From Prevotellaceae bacterium (GTDB lineage Bacteria > Bacteroidota > Bacteroidia > Bacteroidales > Bacteroidaceae): a stretch of 15,214 nucleotides of DNA. Made by a program: the position numbers and the translations under genes. Shown here in pieces: positions 1-7,082 of the stretch. The DNA is taken from the NCBI GenBank assembly GCA_021204545.1, contig JAJPZF010000098.1:1-15214 (forward strand), given 5' to 3'. The notes under the pieces were generated by a model. It did no database searches. It saw nothing but the letters and a program-made list of their open reading frames with translations, and was not told the DNA's origin. The number at the start of each line of letters is the position of its first letter. Position 1 is the stretch's first letter.

Positions 1-1105
1 GGTCGTCCCTGACCGAGCCTCCCGCCTGCGCCACGAACTGCACCCCGCTCTTGTGCGCCCGCTCTATGTTGTCGCCGAAGGGGAAGAAGGCGTCGCTGCC
101 CAGCGACACGCCCGTGTTCTGGCTAAGCCACTCACGCTTCTGCTCCTCGGTGAGAGGCTGGGGGCGTCTCTCGAAGACCTGCTGCCAAGCCCCGTCCCTC
201 AGCACGTCGTCGCTCTCTGCTCCTATGTAGAGGTCGATGGCGTTGTCACGGTCTGCACGGCGGATGCCTGCCGCGAAGGGGAGAGCCATCACCTGCGGGT
301 GCTGGCGGAGCCACCAGTTGTCCGCCTTCTGCCCCGCAAGCCTTGTGCAGTGTATGCGGCTCTGCTGCCCCGCCCCGATGCCTATGGCCTGCCCGTCCTT
401 GGCGTAGCAGACGCTGTTGCTCTGCGTGTACTTCAGGGTGATGAGCGAGATGACGAGGTCCCGCCTCGCCTCGGGGGTGAAGGTCTTGTTGCGTGTGGGA
501 ATGTTCTGGAAGAGAGCGTCGCCCGAGAGATCTATCTCGTTGCGCCCCTGCTCGAAGGTGATGCCGAACACCTGCTTGCGCTCCACGGGGGCGGGGCGGT
601 AGGAGGGGTCTATGCTGAGGACGCAGTACGTGCCCTTTCGCTTGCCTCTTAGCACCTCAAGGGCTTCGGGGGAGTAGCTTGGGGCGATGATGCCGTCGCT
701 CACCTCACGGGCGATGAGGCGTGCCGTCGGCTCGTCGCACTCGTCGCTGAGGGCGATGAAGTCGCCGTAGCTGCTCATGCGGTCAGCCCCACGTGCCCTT
801 GCGTAGGCTGAGGCTATCGGGGTGAGTGGCAGGTCGCTGACGAAGTATATCTTCCTGAGCGTCTCGCTTAGGGGCAAACCCACGGCGGCACCCGCGGGAC
901 TGACGTGCTTGAAGCTTGCGGCGGAGGGCAAGCCTGTGGCTCGCTTCAACTCGCTTACGAGCTGCCAGCTGTTGAGAGCGTCGAGCAGGTTGATGTAGCC
1001 AGGGCGGCCGTTAAGCACCTGTAGGGGCAGCTCGCCTTCCTCCACGAAGACGCGGGAAGGCTTCTGGTTGGGGTTGCAACCGTACTTGAGGGGGAGTTCT
1101 TTCAT
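1..1105 (-). CDS. Stand-alone AICAR formyltransferase (partial, 3' end outside window)
   Basis: This enzyme transfers a formyl group from 10-formyl-THF to AICAR, the penultimate step of purine synthesis, in the cytoplasm. The ATG is at 1105-1103 and the frame stays open to the window edge, giving 368 codons. Visible family features are KYGCNPNQKP near the N-terminus (residues 7-16), the catalytic Lys-His pair in SFKHVSPAGAAVG (K66, H67), and AHKSGVQFVAQAGGSVRDD at the cut end, which lies close to the C-terminus in this family. Unlike bifunctional PurH there is no IMP cyclohydrolase domain in front: the protein begins directly with the transformylase fold, as in the short form of about 390 residues known from some anaerobes. 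IMP cyclohydrolase must therefore come from another gene. It lies downstream of tmRNA on the same strand, 83 nt away. The family call is firm; only the last few dozen residues are missing. Confidence 0.9.
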   Translation of the reverse strand, partial: MKELPLKYGCNPNQKPSRVFVEEGELPLQVLNGRPGYINLLDALNSWQLVSELKRATGLPSAASFKHVSPAGAAVGLPLSETLRKIYFVSDLPLTPIASAYARARGADRMSSYGDFIALSDECDEPTARLIAREVSDGIIAPSYSPEALEVLRGKRKGTYCVLSIDPSYRPAPVERKQVFGITFEQGRNEIDLSGDALFQNIPTRNKTFTPEARRDLVISLITLKYTQSNSVCYAKDGQAIGIGAGQQSRIHCTRLAGQKADNWWLRQHPQVMALPFAAGIRRADRDNAIDLYIGAESDDVLRDGAWQQVFERRPQPLTEEQKREWLSQNTGVSLGSDAFFPFGDNIERAHKSGVQFVAQAGGSVRDD

Positions 1106-1133
1106 CGTTGTAATTATAAGAGAGCATCCGATA

Positions 1134-1177
1134 CAACCCCAGAGGGGTTGAATATGGTAGCCGCGACTTTTAAGTCG
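1134..1177. repeat. Two adjacent short hairpins between tmRNA and the AICAR transformylase gene
   Basis: CAACCCC (1134-1140) and GGGGTTG (1144-1150) form a perfect 7-bp stem with a 3-nt loop. CGACTT (1164-1169) and AAGTCG (1172-1177) form a perfect 6-bp stem with a 2-nt loop, flanked by CC and GG that can extend it with a mismatch. Neither is followed by a clear T-run on the minus strand. They could help end tmRNA transcription, protect its 3' side, or belong to a dispersed intergenic repeat. The pairing is seen directly; the role is inferred. Confidence 0.55.
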
Positions 1178-1188
1178 GGGTAAAGGAG

Positions 1189-1595
1189 TGGAGCCGGAGG
1201 GGATTGAACCCTCGTCCAAACAGGCACACCCTGAGCTTTCTACACGCTTATCTCAGACTTGGTTGTAGGGCGGGGGCAAGACCTGAGCCACCAGACCTCC
1301 GCCTTAGCCTCTCTTAAAGCTTCACCCGTGGAGCGAGGCACTGCCCCGGGCTATCCCCGAACATTCCGTGCCACTGTGCCTTGGAGCTTCGGGGCAAGAG
1401 CCGCCAAGAGTGACATCCCGTCCCCGCGCCTTGCGCAGGGATTAAGCCGGTAACCTACTATGCTTCGGTCAGGCAGCGAGAGCGTAGTTGTTTTCGCCAG
1501 TTAATTTGTCGAAGGCGTTGATTAAGGAGAGCTGCCCTCGTCTCTCCGCGTGCTTACACAGACTGTCGTCCTGCTGTCAAATCCAAGTCGACCCC
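1189..1595 (-). ncRNA. ssrA: Transfer-messenger RNA (tmRNA)
   Basis: tmRNA rescues ribosomes stalled on broken messages by acting as an alanyl-tRNA and then as an mRNA for a degradation tag, together with SmpB. The 5' end on the minus strand reads GGGGTCGACTTGGATTTGAC (from 1595), matching the conserved tmRNA start. The 3' end reads GAGGGTTCAATCCCCTC, a 5-bp T-arm with the TTCAATC loop, followed by CGGCTCCA. The seven 5' bases GGGGTCG pair fully with CGGCTCC at the 3' end (two G-U pairs), closing the acceptor stem. The CCA found here is the pairing CC plus the discriminator A, so the CCA tail is not encoded. The length of about 407 nt is normal for one-piece tmRNA. An exact Bacteroidetes promoter lies upstream, and the leader of about 45 nt would be removed by RNase P. 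Confidence 0.95.
1469..1498 (-). other. tmRNA tag-peptide reading frame (GENNYALAA)
   Basis: On the minus strand the resume codon GGC is followed by codons for E-N-N-Y-A-L-A-A and TGA. This is the proteolysis tag added to stalled proteins; the AA end is the ClpXP-type degron. The resume codon was chosen from the known Bacteroidales tag form. Nine residues is the usual length for this group. Confidence 0.9.
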
Positions 1596-1650
1596 TTGGT
1601 GCAACGCCCTGTCACCCCTCGGCGACGCCTCGCCTTAGGAGAAGGGACGG

Positions 1651-1683
1651 CAAAGGTAGCCCATTTCCCCTTGCAAGGCAAAA
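1651..1683 (-). promoter_or_regulatory. Promoter of tmRNA, Bacteroidetes type
   Basis: On the minus strand a TTTTG element (1683-1679) is followed after 20 nt by TACCTTTG (1658-1651). This fits the Bacteroidetes primary sigma factor consensus TTTG, 19-21 nt, TAnnTTTG, with an exact -7 box. Transcription would start about 45-50 nt before the mature tmRNA 5' end. Confidence 0.75.
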
Positions 1684-1695
1684 GTTTCCCCCGCT

Positions 1696-1730
1696 TTCTT
1701 GGGCAGCTGCCTGTTTTTTGTCTACCTTCG
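1696..1730 (+). promoter_or_regulatory. Probable promoter of the polysaccharide operon
   Basis: TTCTTG (1696-1701) and, after 21 nt, TACCTTCG (1723-1730) resemble the Bacteroidetes -33 and -7 elements with one mismatch in the -7 box. The transcript would carry a 5' leader of about 50 nt before the ATG at 1786. It is back to back with the tmRNA promoter; the two -33 elements are only about 12 bp apart. No inverted repeats typical of phase-variable Bacteroides capsule promoters, and no UpxY-like regulator gene, were seen next to it. Confidence 0.5.
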
Positions 1731-1785
1731 CAATATTCTAAGCCCGCGGGGCGTTACAGACAAATAACCAGTAAACCACCAGCCA

Positions 1786-4344
1786 ATGAAAAAGGTACTA
1801 TCCTTCCTCTTCCTTATGCTGCTCGCCACGGCGGCGATGGCCCAAAGCACCATGACCGACAAGCAGGTACTGCAGTTCGTGCAGCAGGAGCAGTCGAAGG
1901 GGTCGAACCAGCAGACCATCATACAGAAGCTCCTGCAGAAGGGCGTGACCGCCGAGCAGATAAGGCGTGTGCGCAAGAACTACGAGGCGCAGCAGCAGAA
2001 CATGGGGGCGGTGGACCTGACAGGCTCAACCGAGGAGACAACGAAGACGAACCGCCTGCGCACGAACAAGGAGAAGGCTGAGGACGAGTACAGGAAGCAG
2101 AACGGCTTCATGGTGCGCTCGCAAAGGGAGACTGAGGAGGACCGCTACAAGACACAGCAGGATTTCCTCGACGAGATGGGAGACGAGATAGGTTTTCTCG
2201 ACATTGATTCGCTGATTTATTACCAGAATTATTTCAAGGACTTACAGGACACGCGCAACCAAGTGTTCGGCAGAAGCATATTCAACAACGAGCTGCTCAC
2301 CTTCGAGCCTAACCCTAACATGGCCACTCCGCCCAACTACCGCCTCGGAGCGGGCGACAACGTGATAATAGACATCTGGGGCTCTACGCAACTGACCGTG
2401 GATGATGTCATCTCCCCCGACGGCGTGGTGGTGATTGAGGGCATAGGCCCGGTGAAGCTGGCAGGCATGAGTGTGGCTCAGGCTAACGCAAGCCTGAAGA
2501 GCACGCTCGGCAAGTACTACGAGGACTGCGACATAAGCCTCTCGCTCGGCGAGAACCGCAGCATACAGGTGCAGGTGATGGGTGAGGTGCGCATGCCAGG
2601 CACCTACACCATAAGCAGCCTGAGCAGCGCCTTCAACGCCCTCTACTCCGCGGGCGGCATAAGCGACATAGGCACGCTGCGCAGCATAAAGATATACAGG
2701 GGCGGGCGTGTGGAAGCCGAGCTCGACGTGTACGACTACCTTCTGAACGGCAACTCGAGCGGCGACATACGCCTGCAGGACAACGACGTGATAGTCGTGG
2801 GGCCGTATGAGTGCCTTGTGCAGGTGACGGGAAAGGTTAAGCGCCCTATGTTCTACGAGATGAAGAGCACGGAGACGGTGAAGCAGGTGCTGAAGGACGC
2901 TGGCGGCCTGAGCGGCGACGCCTACACTAAGAACGTGAGGCTCACCCGCAAGGCGGGCGCGGAATACAGTATGTACACCGTGGACGAGTTCCAGATGTCC
3001 GACTTCACGCTGATGGACGGCGACTCCATCTACGTTGACAGTGTGCTGGCCCGCTTCAACAATATGGTTGAGGTGCGTGGGGCGGTGAAGCACGCGGGGC
3101 AGTACCAGCTTGGCGGCGACGTGCAGACCGTGAGGGGCTTGCTCGAGATTGCCGACGGGCCGAGGGAGGACGCCTTCCTCTCCCGCGGTGTGATGCACCG
3201 CCTGAAGGACGACCGCTCGCTTGAGATGGTGAACGTTGACCTGGAGGGGATACTTAACGAGACAGTGCCCGACGTGCTGCTGAAGAACGGCGACGTGCTG
3301 TTCGTGCCGAGCACCATAGACATGAAAGGCGAGCAGACGCTCACGATAAGCGGCGAGGTGATGTACCCGGGCGTGTACCAGTACGCCGAGAACACCTGCG
3401 TCGAGGACCTGATACTTATGGCGGGCGGACTTACCGACGGCGCCTCGATGGCTAAGGTGGACGTGTTCCGCCGTGTGCAGGATGCCCGCGCCACAGAGAA
3501 CCGGAACGAGATAGTGCAGGCGTTCTCCATGTCGCTGAGCGACGGCTTCCGCCAGTCGGACAGCAGTGTGGTGCTGATGCCCTACGACGAGGTGATGGTG
3601 CGCCGCAGCCCGGCATACAGCGAGCAGAAGAACGTGACGGTGTCCGGTGAGGTTAACTTCACGGGCGACTACTCTATGACCACCCGCGACTACCGCCTCA
3701 GCGACCTCGTGAAGGCGGCTGGAGGCTTGTCGGAATTGGCTTACGCCGAGGGCGCGAGGCTGATACGCATGCTGACGGACGCCGAGAAGCTGATGCGCGA
3801 GAGCTCGCTGCGCACCGCCCAGATACAGATGTATGAGGACGCATTGCAAGGCGAGAAGACCTTCGACCTTGCGCAGGCAGACTCTTTGATGACCCTTAAG
3901 CTCGACATCGGCGACTACTATCCTGTGGCCATCAACCTGCAGAACGCCCTGAAGTCGCCCGGCAGTGTGGACGACATACTGCTACGCGAGGGAGACATCC
4001 TCTCCGTGCCGCAGTACAGCAACACCGTGAAGGTGAGCGGTGAGGTGATCTACCCGATGTCGATGAACTACAAGAAGGGGCAGAAAGCCCAGTATTACAT
4101 TGACCGAGCGGGAGGCTACGGCAACAAGGCCAAGAAGAAGGGCGTGTATGCCATATACATAAACGGCGCTGCCAAGAAGATAAACCGGCGAAGCGGGAAG
4201 GACGTGCAGCCAGGCTGCGAGATAGTGATACCGTCTAAGTCGACGGCAAACGCCAAAGTCTCCACGGCAGAGATTATGGCGATAGCGAGCGGAGCTTCCT
4301 CGTTGGCGGCAGTCATAGTGGCCCTGACGAACGTCATCAAGTAA
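1786..4344 (+). CDS. Polysaccharide export outer-membrane protein, large Wza-like SLBB protein
   Basis: The 852-residue protein is likely the outer-membrane channel through which the finished glycan leaves the cell. Residues 1-19 are a signal peptide (KK, hydrophobic core, AMA before Q20), with no lipobox Cys. Residues 20-180 are charged and Gln-rich and largely helical. A polysaccharide-export domain begins with YRLGAGDNVIIDIWG (185-199). Six SLBB-type beta-grasp repeats follow, each opening with a GEV/GxV...PGxY-like motif, at about 263, 345, 428, 519, 616 and 748. The last 25 residues form an Ala-rich hydrophobic segment. E. coli Wza is 379 residues with a C-terminal helix in the membrane, so this is more than twice as long, as is common in Bacteroidetes. 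No strong ribosome site precedes the ATG. It is the first gene of the rightward block; the wzz-like gene starts 16 nt after its stop. Confidence 0.92.
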   Translation: MKKVLSFLFLMLLATAAMAQSTMTDKQVLQFVQQEQSKGSNQQTIIQKLLQKGVTAEQIRRVRKNYEAQQQNMGAVDLTGSTEETTKTNRLRTNKEKAEDEYRKQNGFMVRSQRETEEDRYKTQQDFLDEMGDEIGFLDIDSLIYYQNYFKDLQDTRNQVFGRSIFNNELLTFEPNPNMATPPNYRLGAGDNVIIDIWGSTQLTVDDVISPDGVVVIEGIGPVKLAGMSVAQANASLKSTLGKYYEDCDISLSLGENRSIQVQVMGEVRMPGTYTISSLSSAFNALYSAGGISDIGTLRSIKIYRGGRVEAELDVYDYLLNGNSSGDIRLQDNDVIVVGPYECLVQVTGKVKRPMFYEMKSTETVKQVLKDAGGLSGDAYTKNVRLTRKAGAEYSMYTVDEFQMSDFTLMDGDSIYVDSVLARFNNMVEVRGAVKHAGQYQLGGDVQTVRGLLEIADGPREDAFLSRGVMHRLKDDRSLEMVNVDLEGILNETVPDVLLKNGDVLFVPSTIDMKGEQTLTISGEVMYPGVYQYAENTCVEDLILMAGGLTDGASMAKVDVFRRVQDARATENRNEIVQAFSMSLSDGFRQSDSSVVLMPYDEVMVRRSPAYSEQKNVTVSGEVNFTGDYSMTTRDYRLSDLVKAAGGLSELAYAEGARLIRMLTDAEKLMRESSLRTAQIQMYEDALQGEKTFDLAQADSLMTLKLDIGDYYPVAINLQNALKSPGSVDDILLREGDILSVPQYSNTVKVSGEVIYPMSMNYKKGQKAQYYIDRAGGYGNKAKKKGVYAIYINGAAKKINRRSGKDVQPGCEIVIPSKSTANAKVSTAEIMAIASGASSLAAVIVALTNVIK

Positions 4345-4354
4345 GGGAGGGGGA
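4345..4354 (+). promoter_or_regulatory. Strong Shine-Dalgarno sequence before the wzz-like gene
   Basis: The purine run GGGAGGGGGA lies 5 nt before the ATG at 4360 and fixes that start. Such a strong site stands out because most other genes here lack one. Confidence 0.6.
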
Positions 4355-4359
4355 GCGAT

Positions 4360-5478
4360 ATGCAGTTCAACGAGTTCAGCTTCTCCGCCCTGCTTCAGCT
4401 GCTGAGGCGCAACTTCTGGCGCATAGTGAGGAACTGCGCCATAGCCGCTGTGGTGGGCTTCCTCATTGCCTTGTGCATCCCGAAGGAGTATGAGTCGAGC
4501 GCGAGCCTAATCCCTGAGAACGGCAATGCGACTGAGAGCGGGGGGCTGTCCTCCCTCTCGAGCATAGCGGGCATAAACCTCAACGAGGGCGAGGATGCCA
4601 TTGGCCCTGACCTCTATCCCACTGTCGTGGCGAGCAACCGCTTCATTGTGGACCTTCTCTACACTCACGTGCAGACGATAGACGGCGAGGTGGACACCGA
4701 CCTTATGACCTATATGAGGCTATACACCCGCCGCCCGTGGTGGGGCTACGGCCGTATGTGGATGGGCAAGCTGATGAGAGCTATCAACCCGCCCAAGGAC
4801 TACAACAAGCGCGGGGCGGACGAGCGTATCAACCCCGAGCGCCTTAGCCAGGACGACGAGATGCTGATAGAGGGGCTTAAGGGCGCTGTCAACTGCCAGA
4901 TGGACGAGAAGACGGGAATGATATACATCAGCTTCCGCTCGCAAGACCCGCTCGTCTCCAAGATAGTGGTGGACACTGTCATGCTCCATCTGCAAGAGTT
5001 CATAACGGACTACCGCACCAGCAAGGCGCGCAACGACCTGCGCCACTTCGAGCAGATAGAGCGTGAGACGAGGCAGAAGTACGACGCCGCCCAGAAGGCT
5101 TACGCCCGCTACTGCGACAGCCACATGGGCGAGACGCTGTTGCAGGCTTACCAGTCGGAGATGGAGGCGCTGGAGACGGAGCTGTCCGTCGCCATGACCG
5201 CCTACACGCAGGTTAAGCAGCAGGTGCAACTGGCAGACGCGAAGGTGCAGGAGCGCACGCCCGCCTTCACTGTGGTTGAGGTGGCCTCAGTTCCGTCGCG
5301 CCACTCCTATCCCCACAAGCTGCTGATGGCCATAGCCTTTGCCTTCCTCGCTGGCGTGGTGACGGTGGCATGGTACTACGTGCGTCTGCTTCTCGGTAAG
5401 GAGGAACGTTCGTGCAAACGAGAGCAAACGGGCTTGCTCGATTTGCCGAGTGCAGCCGAACCTCGCCAAAGGCAATGA
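4360..5478 (+). CDS. Wzz-family polysaccharide chain-length determinant, without kinase domain
   Basis: This 372-residue inner-membrane protein probably controls glycan chain length and bridges polymerase and export channel. It has the Wzz layout: a first membrane segment at about 23-40 followed by PKEYESSASLIPE, a long periplasmic region with a helical, coiled-coil-like part (about 215-300), and a second membrane segment at about 321-344 preceded by the proline-containing VPSRHSYPHK. After the second segment only a short, charged tail of about 28 residues remains. A Wzc-type tyrosine kinase with Walker motifs is absent. The stop TGA (5476-5478) overlaps the ATG of the next gene (ATGA), which suggests translational coupling with the polymerase. 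Confidence 0.9.
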   Translation: MQFNEFSFSALLQLLRRNFWRIVRNCAIAAVVGFLIALCIPKEYESSASLIPENGNATESGGLSSLSSIAGINLNEGEDAIGPDLYPTVVASNRFIVDLLYTHVQTIDGEVDTDLMTYMRLYTRRPWWGYGRMWMGKLMRAINPPKDYNKRGADERINPERLSQDDEMLIEGLKGAVNCQMDEKTGMIYISFRSQDPLVSKIVVDTVMLHLQEFITDYRTSKARNDLRHFEQIERETRQKYDAAQKAYARYCDSHMGETLLQAYQSEMEALETELSVAMTAYTQVKQQVQLADAKVQERTPAFTVVEVASVPSRHSYPHKLLMAIAFAFLAGVVTVAWYYVRLLLGKEERSCKREQTGLLDLPSAAEPRQRQ

Positions 5479-6638
5479 CTCTCACTTGGCCAAGGCTTAG
5501 ACAGTGGGGCGGCAACGTGTTGCTCTCGCTGTTCTTCCTTCTGTTGATGCTTGACCCGACGGGCACAATACTTAACATCAGGGGTAAGTACTTTCCTGTA
5601 ATAGCCTACAACCTCATATTCTTTCGTCCCAGTTTCCGCTTCCTTCCGCACGTCATTCTTGTCTATGTTGCCGTAACCTGCTCCTTTATCTCTGTACAGC
5701 TGCAAGGCAACAGTATGGATACAGAAATGGCTCTTCTTGCCTTCAAGGCTTTTGCTCCGCTATTCCTTTTGTTGTGGGCGCATCATTATGATTTAGTAAA
5801 GCTCACTCTCTTTCCAGCCGTCGTCACGGCTCTTGTGGTTTGTCTTATCTACGGCTTCTCCACTTACGACGAAAGCTACAAGGAGGCTATATACATTTTC
5901 ATGGAGGCCCACGATGAAACAGTAAAGATGTCGCACCGCTACTTTTTGGGAGTGAGGGTAGTTGCCATTTATTACAAGTCTTTCGTGGCTCTCTCTTTTG
6001 CTCTGTTTTACTTCTACTACAAACTATACAACGAGCCACGCCGCTGGTATCTCTATATTCTACCTGCCCTCATTCTCACCTTCGCTTTCCTTGTCAGCGG
6101 TACACGCGCCACGGTGCTGCTGACATTCTTCGTTGCGGGTTTGGTCTGTTATCGCTCTGTCTCTCGAATGGGGCGCTGGAGATATGCCGTCTACCCTGCC
6201 TTGGCATTCTTTGCCATCATATTTCTTGCAGTTTTTGTAGCACTTGCATCGGAGAGGACAGAGGCATCAAATGCCATAAAGTATGGGCATCTCGTCTCTT
6301 TCCAAGACCTCTTTGAACACAATCCCCTTTATCTACTCGTAGGGCAGGGTATAGGCACAAGTTTCTATTCAGTAGGCTTTCATCGTATGACTTTCACAAC
6401 AGAATGGTCATATCTCGAACTGCTGCGGAAATACGGCTTGTTTTCTCTATTTATTCTCTTTACCATTCTATATCCCTTCAAAACAATGTGGAGGTATCGC
6501 CGTGACAGCTACTGCTTTGGTCTGATGGGGACATACTTTGCCTATCTGCTCGTGGCTGGTACAAATCCCTTGCTGTTCGCCAGTTCAGGCATGATAATAA
6601 CTATATGTGCGTATTCTTATATCTCTAAAATGACATGA
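5475..6638 (+). CDS. O-antigen polymerase / ligase-like membrane protein (Wzy-type)
   Basis: The protein of 387 residues is very hydrophobic with about ten membrane segments. SGTRAT (208-213) after a membrane segment matches the SGSRG-like motif of Wzy/WaaL proteins, and the later stretch GQGIGTSFYS ... EWSYLELLRKYGL is the usual periplasmic-loop-to-helix pattern of that superfamily. It would join repeat units on the periplasmic side of the inner membrane. A start 63 nt further upstream is open (5412), but the ATG at 5475 overlaps the preceding stop as ATGA and gives a protein starting at MTLTWPRLRQ just before the first membrane segment, so I prefer it. The gene ends in a second ATGA overlap with the next gene. 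Polymerase is favoured over ligase from its place beside wzz and wza; sequence alone does not separate the two. From about 5600 onward the DNA is visibly richer in A+T than the two genes before it. Confidence 0.82.
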   Translation: MTLTWPRLRQWGGNVLLSLFFLLLMLDPTGTILNIRGKYFPVIAYNLIFFRPSFRFLPHVILVYVAVTCSFISVQLQGNSMDTEMALLAFKAFAPLFLLLWAHHYDLVKLTLFPAVVTALVVCLIYGFSTYDESYKEAIYIFMEAHDETVKMSHRYFLGVRVVAIYYKSFVALSFALFYFYYKLYNEPRRWYLYILPALILTFAFLVSGTRATVLLTFFVAGLVCYRSVSRMGRWRYAVYPALAFFAIIFLAVFVALASERTEASNAIKYGHLVSFQDLFEHNPLYLLVGQGIGTSFYSVGFHRMTFTTEWSYLELLRKYGLFSLFILFTILYPFKTMWRYRRDSYCFGLMGTYFAYLLVAGTNPLLFASSGMIITICAYSYISKMT

Positions 6639-7039
6639 ATAAGCTCCTGTTAACTCTGTTACTTCCCCTCTGCCTGAGTAGCCTCTTTGCTCAGGAGATG
6701 CCTATAATTGGTTATAGGGGAGTGCCCAAGACTTACACATCAGCTGAGAGATTCCGAGAAATGAATGAGTGCGGCTTAAACACCTGCATTACTATGTACG
6801 ACCACGAGGCGCAAGTGCTTGCGGTCTTGAAGGTAGCGGAAGTGCAGTATTTAACCACTTCCTTCGACTCGGCCACTATCAACGCTCCTGACGATGTCCT
6901 TGCCTCTCGCCTGACATCTCCCGTCGGAAGTCGCTACATAGTGCTTGTCAGCAAGAGCCTCAAGAACCAGATGACGGTCACACGCAGTGTTGAGAGCCGC
7001 AAGGTTGAGCCAGGGACAATGCTATTTATTTCCGATTGA
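6635..7039 (+). CDS. Small exported protein resembling the fused ends of a glycoside hydrolase-like protein
   Basis: This 134-residue protein has a signal peptide (1-19, cut before Q20) and starts in an ATGA overlap with the polymerase gene. Mature residues 22-70 (PIIGYRGVP, then TSAERFREMNECGLNT) look like the first strand and helix of the barrel-type glycoside hydrolases of Bacteroidetes that begin with an IxxYGVP ... ERFxELKEAGFN pattern. Residues 98-132 (SRYIVLVSKSLKNQMTV ... VEPGTMLFI) look like the C-terminal beta domain of such enzymes. The catalytic barrel between them is missing; a normal enzyme would be several hundred residues longer. It may be an internal-deletion remnant or a small protein with a new periplasmic role. 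The resemblance is from memory of the family pattern and needs a profile search. The reading frame is certain; the function is not known. Confidence 0.55.
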   Translation: MNKLLLTLLLPLCLSSLFAQEMPIIGYRGVPKTYTSAERFREMNECGLNTCITMYDHEAQVLAVLKVAEVQYLTTSFDSATINAPDDVLASRLTSPVGSRYIVLVSKSLKNQMTVTRSVESRKVEPGTMLFISD

Positions 7040-7082
7040 CATATTGGCCGCGATAGAACAAGCAATTGGCAATTCTCCTTTT

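Noticed and set aside
53..652. Open frame of 199 codons on the plus strand at the left edge
   Set aside because: It lies antisense to the AICAR transformylase gene, whose motifs are unmistakable; the frame is a by-product of GC-rich codons.
1786..1976. Phase-variable (invertible) promoter as in Bacteroides capsule loci
   Set aside because: No pair of long inverted repeats flanks the operon promoter and no UpxY/UpxZ-like or recombinase gene is present in the window.
1488..2081. Open frame of 197 codons on the plus strand across tmRNA and the start of the export gene
   Set aside because: It overlaps the tmRNA gene and a promoter region, and its later part is an out-of-frame reading of the export protein.
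2242..3849. Open frame of 535 codons on the minus strand inside the export-protein gene
   Set aside because: The translation is rich in His, Val and Ala with no fold-like pattern. It mirrors the codon structure of the SLBB protein on the other strand.
5412..5474. Upstream extension of the polymerase gene by 21 codons
   Set aside because: The extra residues are read out of frame from the end of the Wzz-like gene; the ATGA overlap at 5475 is a better start.
6987..7082. Upstream extension of the first acyltransferase by 32 codons
   Set aside because: It overlaps the small exported protein's 3' end and adds no acyltransferase feature; the family N-terminal motif begins right after the ATG at 7083.
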